A stretch of DNA of 63,984 bases from NCBI GenBank assembly GCA_021299375.1, contig JAJTGR010000065.1:1-63984 (forward strand), given 5' to 3'. A model generated the notes under the pieces. The model searched no databases. It saw only the letters and a list, made by a program, of their open reading frames with translations, and was not told the DNA's origin. This DNA is from Gemmatimonadota bacterium. Lineage in GTDB: Bacteria > Gemmatimonadota > Gemmatimonadetes > Gemmatimonadales > Gemmatimonadaceae. Below are positions 17,563 to 25,936 of the stretch, one piece after another. How positions within the stretch are numbered: position 1 is the stretch's first letter; each line of letters opens with the position of its first letter. Made by a program: the position numbers and the translations under genes.

Positions 17563-18222
17563 ATGCCTGCTTTTGAGTCTCTGGTGTTCACGCGGCTGTC
17601 CCCCGAGGAATCGGGGCGCCGTGCCGCCGCGTTCGCGGCGCACATGCAGGCGCGACGTACCACGCGCCACTTCTCCACGGAGCCCGTGCCGCGAGCGTGG
17701 ATCGAGGACGCCATTCGCGCGGCTGGTTCGGCCCCGAGCGGCGCCAACCAGCAGCCATGGACCTTTGTGGCGGTGTCCGACGCGGCGCTCAAGGAGCGTA
17801 TCCGCGAGGTGGCCGAGGCCGAGGAACGACGTTTTTATGCCGAGGTGATCACCGACGAATGGCGCGAGGCGCTGGCCCCGCTCGGCACCGATGCGGTGAA
17901 GACGCACCTCACCGATGCCCCGTGGCTGGTGGTGCTCTTCCGGCAGGCCTTCGGTGTCAATCCGGACGGCAGTCATCGCACGCACTACTACACGCAGGAG
18001 TCGTGCGGTATCGCGGCCGGGCTGTTCATCGCGGCCGTGCACACCATGGGTTTGGTGACGCTCACGCACACGCCGTCGCCGATGGGGTTCCTGCGCGAGG
18101 TGCTGGAGCGGCCGGCAAACGAGAAGCCGTTCCTGCTGATGCCGGTGGGCTATCCCGCCGCCGACGCGCAGGTGCCGTCGATCACCCGCAAGCCGCTCGA
18201 CGCGATCACGGTCTGGCGTTGA
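17563..18222 (+). CDS. Nitroreductase-fold flavoprotein, iodotyrosine-deiodinase-like
   Basis: A 219-residue FMN enzyme. It has the FMN-phosphate-binding arginines in ARRTTRHFSTEPVPR, the segment AAGSAPSGANQQPWTFVAV, and EEAEERRFYAEVI-type sequence (EVAEAEERRFY) followed by WREAL. C-terminal parts are QESCGIAAGLFIAAVHTMGL and PFLLMPVGYPA. The Ser-Gly-Ala-Asn-Gln-Gln-Pro-Trp motif and the Glu-Glu-rich lid are typical of the iodotyrosine deiodinase (IYD) branch rather than NfsB. It may reductively dehalogenate or reduce an aromatic substrate. The ATG at 17563 is chosen; an in-frame upstream extension does not look like protein. Its end overlaps the convergent FAD gene by 17 bp. Confidence 0.88.
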   Translation: MPAFESLVFTRLSPEESGRRAAAFAAHMQARRTTRHFSTEPVPRAWIEDAIRAAGSAPSGANQQPWTFVAVSDAALKERIREVAEAEERRFYAEVITDEWREALAPLGTDAVKTHLTDAPWLVVLFRQAFGVNPDGSHRTHYYTQESCGIAAGLFIAAVHTMGLVTLTHTPSPMGFLREVLERPANEKPFLLMPVGYPAADAQVPSITRKPLDAITVWR

Positions 18223-19285
18223 GCACGTCCGGGTATCGGCGCTCGCTCCACCGTCTGGCAAGCGGATACAGCGCACGCTGCACCCACGAGTCGCGGTAGA
18301 GGAACCGCAGCACGGGATACGGCCCGCGCACGCGCAGCAGCGCCATGATGCCGCGGTAGTCGCCGACACGGCCGAGGTCCCAGAGCATGCGGTTCACCAG
18401 CCCCGTGCGTCCGACGGCCCTGAATGCCTGGTCGGCGTCGAGGGCGTAGTCGCGCCCTTCGAGCACCGCGCGGGCAGCCAGTACGCCACTGCGGATGGCG
18501 AGGCGGATGCCGAACCCCCAGAGGAAATCCTGCAGGCCAGCGGCTTCGCCGACGACGCGCGACGCACCACGCATCCACTGGCCGACCGGCACGAAGTGGC
18601 CCAGCCCGCCGACGCGACGTGGTGAACGCACGGTAATGCCCTGCGACGTGATGAGCCGGCGTACGGCCTCGGCATGCTGGCGATGGATGGTGGCAAACGC
18701 ATCGAAGGCCATGCTGCAGCAGCAGGCGTAGCCCTCGGTGATGAGCAGGTAGCTGTAGCCGCGCAGGCCCGCGGCGTCATGCAGTAGCGCCACCGCCTGA
18801 TCGGGGGCATCGGTCTCGAAGACGATGCCGGTGTCGACGGCAAATGGGGTGCGGCCGAGCGGTCCCGAGGCGTCGATGGCAATGGGCAGATCGTCGGGAG
18901 CCGGCGTGTCAAAATGGATGGTGACGCCGGCGGCGAGCGCCTGTCGCTTGAGGGACTGGTCGAGGGTATCCGGCGCCGTGCCGCGCTTCACGAGGTAGAA
19001 TGCCGGCCGCGGAAACGAGAGGGTGTCGGCGCGGGAGCCGTTGGTCTGTACACCGCGCGTGAACGGGGCGGCGTGGAAGTCGCGGGCGATGCCGTACGAC
19101 GCCAGTTCATCGAGTACGTCGACGTTGTCGGACCAGTTCTCGATCCCCTGCAGATCCCCACCGAACCGGCGACCGCAATCGCGGCGTCGCTCGTACACCA
19201 CGACGGCGCGCCCGGCGCGAGCCAGCGTGATGGCGGCGGCCAGCCCCGAGGGGCCGGCACCGCGGATACGCACCGGATCGGCCAC
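18206..19285 (-). CDS. FAD-dependent oxidoreductase (geranylgeranyl-reductase/monooxygenase-like)
   Basis: A 359-residue flavoprotein. The N-terminus carries the dinucleotide motif GAGPSGLAAAITLARAG and a following acidic/basic stretch, VYERRRDCG. A second FAD contact, ASRVVGEAAGLQDFLWGFGI, sits near residue 245-265 (the GD-like motif reads GEAAG). This layout matches PHBH-type monooxygenases or geranylgeranyl reductases. It lies 4 nt after the MpaB-like oxygenase gene on the same strand, so the two probably form an operon and act in the same oxidative pathway. Substrate unknown. Its 3' end overlaps the convergent nitroreductase gene. Confidence 0.82.
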   Translation of the reverse strand: MADPVRIRGAGPSGLAAAITLARAGRAVVVYERRRDCGRRFGGDLQGIENWSDNVDVLDELASYGIARDFHAAPFTRGVQTNGSRADTLSFPRPAFYLVKRGTAPDTLDQSLKRQALAAGVTIHFDTPAPDDLPIAIDASGPLGRTPFAVDTGIVFETDAPDQAVALLHDAAGLRGYSYLLITEGYACCCSMAFDAFATIHRQHAEAVRRLITSQGITVRSPRRVGGLGHFVPVGQWMRGASRVVGEAAGLQDFLWGFGIRLAIRSGVLAARAVLEGRDYALDADQAFRAVGRTGLVNRMLWDLGRVGDYRGIMALLRVRGPYPVLRFLYRDSWVQRALYPLARRWSERRYPDVLNARP

Positions 19286-19289
19286 GCGC

Positions 19290-20621
19290 TCAGTCGCCGT
19301 GGAGCGTAAGCTCGCGCAGGTCGGCGACGCTTGCCGGCGTGGGGAACACCACCCCCTTGGGGAAGGTGTCCTTTACCAGGGCGCCGAAGAGCAGCTCGGC
19401 CAGCGTGATGTGCACACTCCTGGTGGTGTGACCGACGACCTCCTCGAGGAACGTCGGCAGCGTGACCAGCACGCGCTCGAGTTCGTGCACCGCCTTGCCC
19501 GGTTGGATGCCAATGCGCGAGGTGGCGGCATCGCCGATGAGGCGGTGCATGTAGGCGCGCGGGATCTGGTCGTCGAGCACCAGCTGCAGGAACTTGGGCA
19601 CGTACAGGTTGAGCATGCGGATGTGTGCGTCGGCGAGCTGCACCCCATCGGGATTGGCGGCCATCGAGCGCGCCCGGAAGTCGCCGCTGAAGTCGGTGGC
19701 GCCCACGTAGTGCCGATGATAGGCGGCATAGAAGGTGCGCGCCTCGTCGAGCGTGGTCGGCATGGCGTTGCCGTCGGCCGGCGTGGCCGGCGTGCGCACA
19801 CCCATGAGATGCGCGAACACCGACCAGAGGTGGTAGTAGTCCTCCGCCTGCTCGTCAGTCCAGTCGAGCCCGAGCAGCTTGAGCCCGTCGACCACCAGCA
19901 TCGAGAAGCCCAGGATGGTGCCGATCATGTCCTCCTGATTGATCGGCTCGCCGTACCTGCCACGGAACGCCGCGAGGCCGGCTTCGCCCATCACCGCCGG
20001 GGCCACGTTGGCGCGCACACCTGCGTGCAGCAGCCGCATTTCCAGGCCGCTCACGATGCCGGGGCCGCCGGGGTCGAAGGAGCCCGGCGATGACACGTTG
20101 AGCAGCAGTTGCAGGGTGCCCATGAGCCGGTGCTGCGGGTACTTCTGCAGGTCGCCGGAGAGGTTGAGGATGCGCGCCATCGATGGCGCGGCGTATCCCT
20201 CGGGCAGCGACTTGCAGAGCATGACCAGTACGGCGGGAATGGCCGTGGTCATGAACACCTCCTGCCCGCGCCGGATGCGGTCGTGATCGGCCCAGGCTGG
20301 CAGCGTCGCGAAGCCATCATGGTCGGCGTAGCCGAACTCCCGGCGGGCGAAGTCGAGCAGCACCTCCGGGGTGCCGGCGGGGAAGGTGCGCCGGCCGGCG
20401 CGGAACGCGCCGAAGGCCGCGCGTGTCGGCGCTGTGCCGAAGGGCTTGAGCGCCCGCGCCACCGCTTCTCCCTCAGGATCGGCGAGCACACGTAGACTGT
20501 CGAGCCAGGCGACGTCGCCCCACCGACTGCGTGGTCGCGTGCCGGACGGTGGCGGGGCGAAGGGATTGACACCGCTGCCGGGGCCCGGGGCAGGGAATCC
20601 GAATGGGGGCGACGTGCTCAT
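19290..20621 (-). CDS. MpaB/DUF2236-family oxygenase (latex-clearing-protein-like)
   Basis: A 443-residue protein of the oxygenase MpaB family, which includes heme-b rubber oxygenases. Typical segments are the His-containing start of the domain (YADHDGFATLPAWADHDR), then LNLSGDLQKYPQHRLMGTLQLL, GEPINQEDMIGTILGFSMLV and the signature DWTDEQAEDYYHLWSVFAHLMGV. The N-terminal 40 residues are Pro/Gly-rich and not a clear secretion signal. It probably uses heme and oxygen on a hydrophobic substrate; the fungal MpaB cleaves a farnesyl chain. The ATG at 20621 has GGAG 6 nt upstream and is preferred over one at 20693. The FAD oxidoreductase gene follows after 4 nt. Confidence 0.85.
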   Translation of the reverse strand: MSTSPPFGFPAPGPGSGVNPFAPPPSGTRPRSRWGDVAWLDSLRVLADPEGEAVARALKPFGTAPTRAAFGAFRAGRRTFPAGTPEVLLDFARREFGYADHDGFATLPAWADHDRIRRGQEVFMTTAIPAVLVMLCKSLPEGYAAPSMARILNLSGDLQKYPQHRLMGTLQLLLNVSSPGSFDPGGPGIVSGLEMRLLHAGVRANVAPAVMGEAGLAAFRGRYGEPINQEDMIGTILGFSMLVVDGLKLLGLDWTDEQAEDYYHLWSVFAHLMGVRTPATPADGNAMPTTLDEARTFYAAYHRHYVGATDFSGDFRARSMAANPDGVQLADAHIRMLNLYVPKFLQLVLDDQIPRAYMHRLIGDAATSRIGIQPGKAVHELERVLVTLPTFLEEVVGHTTRSVHITLAELLFGALVKDTFPKGVVFPTPASVADLRELTLHGD

Positions 20622-20728
20622 TGCATGCTCCACGGGGAAATGGCTCGCGGAAGCTATGCGCTCGTCCGTGCTGCGGCTATCGCGTTCGGGCATGGCGCCG
20701 AAGCGTCCTCGACGGTAACGTGCGCCGC

Positions 20729-23700
20729 ATGTCGGCCCCCGCCACTCTCGGACACTTCACGCTGCGCGAACCCCTCGGCGAGGGGGGCATGGGCACGGTG
20801 TATCGGGCGCACGACCCGAGGCTCGGGCGGGACGTGGCGGTGAAGCTGCTGCGGGCCGAGCAGGTCGACGAGGCTTCGCGGGAACGGTTCCGGCGCGAGG
20901 CCCGGGCGGCGTCGGCGCTGTGCCATCCGAACATCGTGACGGTGTTCGACGTGGGGGAGGCGCCGAACGGCTGGTTCATGGCCATGGAACTGGTGCAGGG
21001 CGAATCGCTCGCGGCCTGGCGCCTCGACCCGCCGGGTATTGCGCGGTTGGCCGACGCCGGCGCCCAGTGCGCGCTGGCGCTGGCGGCGGCCCACGAAGCC
21101 GGGATCGTGCACCGTGACGTGAAACCCGAAAACGTCATGGTCCGCAGCGATGGCTACGTGAAGCTGCTCGACTTCGGGTTGGCCCGCCTCATGGATGCCG
21201 AACGGGCCTCCACGATGGCCGAACGCCGGTCGGCGACGGGGCTCACGTCGCCGGGGCTGGTCATCGGTACGGTGCGTTACCTGTCGCCGGAGCAGGCGTC
21301 GGGCGACCCGATCGGTCCGCCCAGCGACGTGTTCTCCCTGGGTACGATGCTGTACGAGCTGGCGACGGGCTCGCATCCGTTCATGGCCAAGACCGAAGTC
21401 GGGATCATCGGGCAGATCATCACCCGCGAGCCGGCGCTGCCGAGCGATATCGCCACTGGGTTGCCGCCGCAATTCGACGCACTCTTGCGGGCCATGCTGG
21501 CCAAGGACCCGGCCGACCGACCGAGTGCGCTGGAGGTTGCCGACCGACTGCAGGGGTTGACCAGGGCGCGGTCCCCGATGGACGGCGTGACGCAGCGCGG
21601 GCCCGGTGCGGTCGCGAACGTCGGCCCCTCGGGGGCGTTCCGCTCGGTCCTGTCGGGCGTCCGCCCAGGCGCGACGCGCCTTGGTGCGCGGCGCTCGGGG
21701 GTGGTGGTGGGCCATGCGGTGGAACTGGCCACCTTGCTCGCGCAGTGGCAGCACGTGCGCGACGGCGCCGGACGCTTCGTGGGGATCAGCGGCGAGGCCG
21801 GCATCGGCAAGAGCACCTTCGTGGAGTCGGCGCTGGCGTCGCTCGACGACGACGGGCCGATGCTGGTGGCCCGGGGCCGCTGCTCCGAGCGCCTCGCCGG
21901 CACCGAGGCGTACCTGCCGGTACTCGATGCGCTCGACGGCGCCGCCTCGGCCGATGCCTCTGGCCGCTTCGCCGCGCTGATCGCCGAGGTGGCCCCGGCG
22001 TGGTACGCCCTGTTGACGCAGGGCGACCAGGTGGCGCTCGGGACACAGGAGCGCCTCAAGCGCGAAATGGTGGCTCTGCTGCGGCGGGTCACGGACACGC
22101 GGCCGCTCGTGCTGTACATCGACGACATGCACTGGGCGGATGCCTCGACGGTGGACCTGCTGGCGTACATCGGTGCGCACCTCGACGGCCTGCCATTGCT
22201 GCTGCTGGCCACCTATCGCGCCGCCGAACTGCGGGTCACGGGGCATCCGTTTCTGCAGCTGGCGCGTGATCTCCAGGCACGCGATCGGTTCCACGAGATT
22301 GCCGTCTCGCTGCTGCGCCTCGACGATGTCGCGCAGTACCTCGACCGCACCTTCGCGGGCCACGCCTTCCCTCCCGATCTGGCGGCGCGGCTGCATGCGC
22401 GCACCGAGGGGAACGCGCTGTTCCTCGTGGACGTGCTGCGGTGGATGAGCGCCGAGGGCCTCATTGCCGAGTCCGACGGCCGGTGGCGGGTGCAGGGAGC
22501 CCTCGACGCCCTCGAAGGCGGCCTGCCCGGCACGGTGCGAGCGATGATCGAGCGCAAGATCGCACAACTCGACGACACCGATCGGCGGCTGCTGCAGGTG
22601 GCAGCGGTGCAGGGGGCGGCGTTCGACAGTGCAGCGCTCGCCCTCGCGCTGCGCGCGGACGAGGCGGACCTCGAGGATCGACTGCTGCTGCTCGAACGCG
22701 TGTATGCCTTCGTGCGCCGGCAGGGTGAGGAGCGCTACCCCGACCGCAGCGTCTCCACGCGCTACCGGTTCGTGCACGTGCTGTACCAGAACGTGCTCGC
22801 CGAGGAGGTCACGGCGAGCCGGCGCGCGTCGTGGTCGCGCGCCTTGGCCGATGGCATCGAGGCGCGGGCCAAGACACAGGTGGCCGAGCAGGCCGCGGAG
22901 CTTGCCCTGCTGCGCGAGGGCGCACGCGATGCCGAGGCGGCAGCGTTGTGGTACGGTGTGGCGGCGAGCCGCGCGCTGAGTCGGTACGCGTTTGTGGAGA
23001 GCGCGGCCCTGGCGGCGCGCGGCATGTCCCAGCTGGAGCGTGTGGAGGCCGGGAGCACACGGGATAAGCTCGAGCTGACCCTTCGGCTCGTACTGGGCAG
23101 TGTGTCGCTGGTGCGACAGGGCTACCAGGCGCCGGAGACGGGCGAACACATGGAGCGGGCACGTGTCCTCTGCGACACGGTGGGCGACACGCCGGCGCTG
23201 CTGCCGGCGCTGTACGCCCTGGTGTTGCGGGCGGTGGCGCACGGCACGTGGGCGGAGGCGGCCGCGATGCTGGAGCAGATGGGGCAGGCGGGCACGGGCG
23301 AGTACCGGGCGTTGGCCCAGGCGACGATGACGCTCTGCCGCATCGGGTGCCATGCGCATCGTGGCGACCCGCAAACGGCGGCGCGCTGTGCGCACGAGGT
23401 GGACACGCTGCTGGCGGAGGGGCGGCTGGTGATGCCGCCGGGCATGCATCCCGACCCCGTGCTGGCGAACCTCTGCGAAGCGGTGCGGGCGTACTGGATG
23501 GTCGACGAGGTCGACGAGGCGTGGACGCAGCTTGCGAAGGCCACGCGCTATGCGCGCGCCCGCAACGACCCGCAGTCGGAGCCGTTCCTCACCATCTTCG
23601 AATGCGAGTTGCACCTGGTGCTCGGCGATCCGGCGCAGGCCCTCGCCGCGGCACAGCGCGGGCTGGCGATTGCCACCGAGCATGGCATTGCATCGGAGCA

Positions 23701-24118
23701 GCTGTGGAATGCGATGTACGCCGGGGGGGCGCTTGCGGCGCTGGGCAAGCCGGAGGAGGCGCTGGCGCTGATGCGTCCCACCCTCGCGGTCATCGAGGCG
23801 GTCGGGCTGTGGGTGTGTATCCTGCAGTGGTGCTCGTACATGGCCGATGCGCTGCGTCAGCAGGGTGACTTGGCCGCGGCGGCGGCGGAGCTGGAGCGCG
23901 CGGTGGTGATTGCCGACCGGCGTGGGTTCTTCGACTTCGTGCCGCTGGTGTGGATCGAGGCGGCCAAGCTGCTCGCGCATCCGGCGTGGTCCGGCGAGGC
24001 AGTGCTCGGCGTGCGCGATCCGCGCGAGGCGTTGGCTCGGGCCACCGCGTACGCGGAGTCGCACGGCGCGCCGGGGTTCCATCGGCTGATTGGGGCCGCG
24101 GAGCGGGCGCTGGGGTAA
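20729..24118 (+). CDS. Ser/Thr protein kinase fused to an AAA-type ATPase and TPR-like repeats
   Basis: A 1129-residue cytoplasmic regulator. Residues 1-280 are a Hanks-type kinase: glycine loop GEGGMGTVY, catalytic Lys in DVAVKLL, loop HRDVKPENVM, DFGLAR and the APE-like region SPEQASGDPIGPPSDVFSLG. After a linker, an AAA/STAND-type ATPase has Walker A GEAGIGKST (about residue 353) and Walker B LYIDDMHWAD. The C-terminal 450 residues are alpha-helical TPR-like repeats. Such proteins resemble PknK/SARP-type signal ATPases. It is divergent from the MpaB/FAD operon with a 107-bp gap and may regulate it. The ATG at 20729 begins the kinase fold; TAACGT lies 7 nt before it. Confidence 0.93.
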   Translation: MSAPATLGHFTLREPLGEGGMGTVYRAHDPRLGRDVAVKLLRAEQVDEASRERFRREARAASALCHPNIVTVFDVGEAPNGWFMAMELVQGESLAAWRLDPPGIARLADAGAQCALALAAAHEAGIVHRDVKPENVMVRSDGYVKLLDFGLARLMDAERASTMAERRSATGLTSPGLVIGTVRYLSPEQASGDPIGPPSDVFSLGTMLYELATGSHPFMAKTEVGIIGQIITREPALPSDIATGLPPQFDALLRAMLAKDPADRPSALEVADRLQGLTRARSPMDGVTQRGPGAVANVGPSGAFRSVLSGVRPGATRLGARRSGVVVGHAVELATLLAQWQHVRDGAGRFVGISGEAGIGKSTFVESALASLDDDGPMLVARGRCSERLAGTEAYLPVLDALDGAASADASGRFAALIAEVAPAWYALLTQGDQVALGTQERLKREMVALLRRVTDTRPLVLYIDDMHWADASTVDLLAYIGAHLDGLPLLLLATYRAAELRVTGHPFLQLARDLQARDRFHEIAVSLLRLDDVAQYLDRTFAGHAFPPDLAARLHARTEGNALFLVDVLRWMSAEGLIAESDGRWRVQGALDALEGGLPGTVRAMIERKIAQLDDTDRRLLQVAAVQGAAFDSAALALALRADEADLEDRLLLLERVYAFVRRQGEERYPDRSVSTRYRFVHVLYQNVLAEEVTASRRASWSRALADGIEARAKTQVAEQAAELALLREGARDAEAAALWYGVAASRALSRYAFVESAALAARGMSQLERVEAGSTRDKLELTLRLVLGSVSLVRQGYQAPETGEHMERARVLCDTVGDTPALLPALYALVLRAVAHGTWAEAAAMLEQMGQAGTGEYRALAQATMTLCRIGCHAHRGDPQTAARCAHEVDTLLAEGRLVMPPGMHPDPVLANLCEAVRAYWMVDEVDEAWTQLAKATRYARARNDPQSEPFLTIFECELHLVLGDPAQALAAAQRGLAIATEHGIASEQLWNAMYAGGALAALGKPEEALALMRPTLAVIEAVGLWVCILQWCSYMADALRQQGDLAAAAAELERAVVIADRRGFFDFVPLVWIEAAKLLAHPAWSGEAVLGVRDPREALARATAYAESHGAPGFHRLIGAAERALG

Positions 24119-24128
24119 GGGCGCGGCC

Positions 24129-24203
24129 GGTCGCTCTGGCGCGGGTCGCTCTGGCGCGGGTCGCTCTGGCGCGGGTCGCTCTGGCGCCGGTCGCTCTGGC
24201 GCG
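24129..24203 (+). repeat. 15-bp tandem repeat, five copies
   Basis: The unit GGTCGCTCTGGCGCG repeats five times (24129, 24144, 24159, 24174, 24189), with one G-to-C change at the end of the fourth copy. It lies in the gap between the kinase stop codon and the end of the XRE gene. It has no reading frame of its own and may serve no function. Confidence 0.9.
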
Positions 24204-24226
24204 GGTCGCATGGCGGGCGCAACGCC

Positions 24227-24442
24227 TCACTCCTCGAGCGCGAAGACCTCGTCCACGGTGAGCCCGAACACGCGCGCGATGCGCATGGCGAGCACGAGCG
24301 ACGGCGCGTAGCGCGACTGCTCGAGCAGCACGATGGTCTGTCGCGTGCACCCGACGGCATCGGCGAGTTGCTGCTGGGTCATTTCGCCGTGATCGAAGCG
24401 CAGCCGGCGAATGGCGTTGCGCAGCGGGGCGCGGTCGGTCAT
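24227..24442 (-). CDS. Small XRE-family transcriptional regulator
   Basis: A 71-residue protein that is almost entirely a Cro/CI helix-turn-helix: MTQQQLADAVGCTRQTIVLLEQSRYAPSLVLAMRIARVFG, ending VDEVFALEE. This is the compact YozG-like type that often sits directly behind a small membrane-protein gene. Here its ATG abuts the stop of the membrane-protein gene (TGA-ATG), so translation is probably coupled. It is likely to repress its own operon through the AT-rich palindrome upstream of the first gene. Confidence 0.92.
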   Translation of the reverse strand: MTDRAPLRNAIRRLRFDHGEMTQQQLADAVGCTRQTIVLLEQSRYAPSLVLAMRIARVFGLTVDEVFALEE

Positions 24443-24997
24443 TCAGCGCGTCCGGTAGCCGACGACGATGCCGAGCGGCAGGGCCAGGGCCCAGAGCATG
24501 AGCAGCGTCCAGCCCATGACGGCGACCGCGCCGAGGGGGACGGCTCCGGCGGGCCAGTAGTGCTCGGTGAGCGCGAGCGTCCACGTGACCAGCGCGCCAA
24601 GCAGCAGCCACGATTGCGTGACGGGTGCCGTGGCCAGGATGTGCGTATCCCGCTCGTCGAGCAGCAGGGCGCCCGCGGCGGCACGACGACGGGCGATGAT
24701 CACGGGTGCGGCCCCGGCGATGATGGTGACGAGCGCCAGCAGCTGGACCAGGAGCCGGACCGCGGGGCGCGCGTCATAACCGTCGACGCCGGCGTAGAGC
24801 AGGACCGCCACGGTGGCGAGCGCCGGCGCGCCCCCGCTGGCGAGCGCCGCGATCGCGAGGCGCTGGAGCGGGGCGGTGGGCACCCGTTCGCCAGCCGGTG
24901 CGGGGTCGCGGTGGAGCATGTGCACGGCGAAGCGCACGGCGCCAGCGCCGAGGAATACGGCGAGCGCGGCGGACACGATGGCATACCAGGACGGCAT
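24443..24997 (-). CDS. Four-to-five-segment membrane protein paired with the XRE regulator
   Basis: A 184-residue membrane protein with hydrophobic segments near residues 4-25, 48-68, 80-102, 125-145 and 153-178. The cytoplasmic loop between segments 3 and 4 contains LLLDERDTHILATA, a DERxxxI motif typical of small DUF2178-type proteins that occur with XRE regulators of this size. Function is unknown. A GGGGAG ribosome site precedes the ATG at 24997. It is the first gene of a two-gene operon with the regulator. Confidence 0.82.
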   Translation of the reverse strand: MPSWYAIVSAALAVFLGAGAVRFAVHMLHRDPAPAGERVPTAPLQRLAIAALASGGAPALATVAVLLYAGVDGYDARPAVRLLVQLLALVTIIAGAAPVIIARRRAAAGALLLDERDTHILATAPVTQSWLLLGALVTWTLALTEHYWPAGAVPLGAVAVMGWTLLMLWALALPLGIVVGYRTR

Positions 24998-25012
24998 GGG
25001 GACTCCCCGTAG

Positions 25013-25050
25013 GTACAGTAAACATGACGCAATGTACGAAATACAGTACA
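25013..25050 (-). promoter_or_regulatory. AT-rich operator/promoter region of the membrane protein-XRE operon
   Basis: This is a short AT-rich island in GC-rich DNA, 16-53 nt before the ATG of the membrane-protein gene. It carries the direct repeat TACAGTA at 25014-25020 and 25042-25048, and an inverted repeat TGTAC-N8-GTACA at 25033-25050. The arrangement suits binding by a dimeric helix-turn-helix repressor, probably the XRE protein of the same operon. The promoter boxes themselves are ambiguous. Confidence 0.5.
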
Positions 25051-25090
25051 GGGTGTCCGCTGCATTGTCCAGCGAGGGCCTGCGGGACGT

Positions 25091-25850
25091 CTACGGTGCC
25101 GGCTCCGCGAGCCGCGTGAACGTGCGCACCGTCTTCACCACGCGCACCCGCCCCTGCGGCATCGAGATCCACAGGTCGGCGGGCGCCACCGTCTCGGTGA
25201 GGCGCCGCGGCAGCGATAGGGGGTCGTTCCCCGCGGCCCCGTCCGCAGGGCCATAGTCCACCACGAGCCGGGCGTTTCCCGGGGCCCCCTTGGGTGGGCG
25301 GAGATCGTCGAGGGTGTCGCTCACGGGCCGCCCGGTGCGGCGGTCGAAGACCAGCCGCCCGAGCAGCTGCGGCCCCGGCAGGTCGTCGCGCGGTACGAAG
25401 CGCACCAGCAGCGTGGTGTCGCTCACCGTGTCGTCGATCGAGAGGCAGTGGGCAGCGAGGAACGACGGCGTGGTGAGGTCGATGAGCCGCGGGCGTCGCA
25501 GCTGCTACGCGCCCTGTTCGCGCACGATGGCGCGTCCGGGTTCGTAGGCCACCGTCGACGGCGCGAGCGGGAGCGGCTGGGTGACCGGGTCGACCGTCGC
25601 CTCGCGGCCATCCTCCGTCTCCCGAGTGGTCTCCACACGGAAGCGGCGCGAACCGAGCGTTGCCGCCGCGAGCACCCGCCGGTCGTGATGTTCCGCGAGC
25701 GCGGCCCGCAGTGGTTCGAGAAGCGCGGGCGGGCCGTCGGCACCCACCTGCCCTGGTGAACAGGTCGAGGCACTTGCCACCCGCCAGGTGGGCAGGAGGG
25801 CGGGCAGCCGCGCCAGGACGATGCGGTCCACGCCGGCAGCCCCCACGGCC
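25091..25850 (-). pseudogene. Remnant of a carboxypeptidase-regulatory-like surface protein, interrupted by an in-frame amber codon
   Basis: One minus-strand frame reads as protein on both sides of a TAG at 25507-25505. Before it come SRRFRVETTRETEDG and STVAYEPGRAIVREQGA. After it come RLIDLTTPSFLAAHCLSIDD, VRFVPRDDLPGPQLLGRLVF and DRRTGRPVSDTLDDLRPP. The pattern F..HC...D....V.F.P......GRL..DR.T resembles the C-terminal part of carboxypeptidase-regulatory-like proteins that I associate with Gemmatimonadota. The N-terminal signal peptide and regulatory domain are missing, since the upstream space belongs to the gamma-glutamyltransferase gene. A GTG at 25426 could restart a 111-residue fragment. 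Interpretation as a decayed gene is an inference from the reading. Confidence 0.6.
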
Positions 25851-25936
25851 GGGCGATAGCCTCGGCTCGCCCATGCCCCAGCCTCGGCGTTCCGCCATAT
25901 TCGTGGCGGTCCGTCCCCGTCACCCTGGAGCTGCCG

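Noticed and set aside
20654-24211. A 1185-codon minus-strand frame opposite the kinase gene.
   Set aside because: It is antisense to a clear Ser/Thr kinase. Its arginine- and histidine-rich composition is typical of the shadow of GC-rich codons.
24227-24997. A toxin-antitoxin interpretation of the XRE regulator and its membrane partner.
   Set aside because: The partner has four to five membrane segments and a DERxxxI loop typical of a DUF2178-like protein, not of a toxin.
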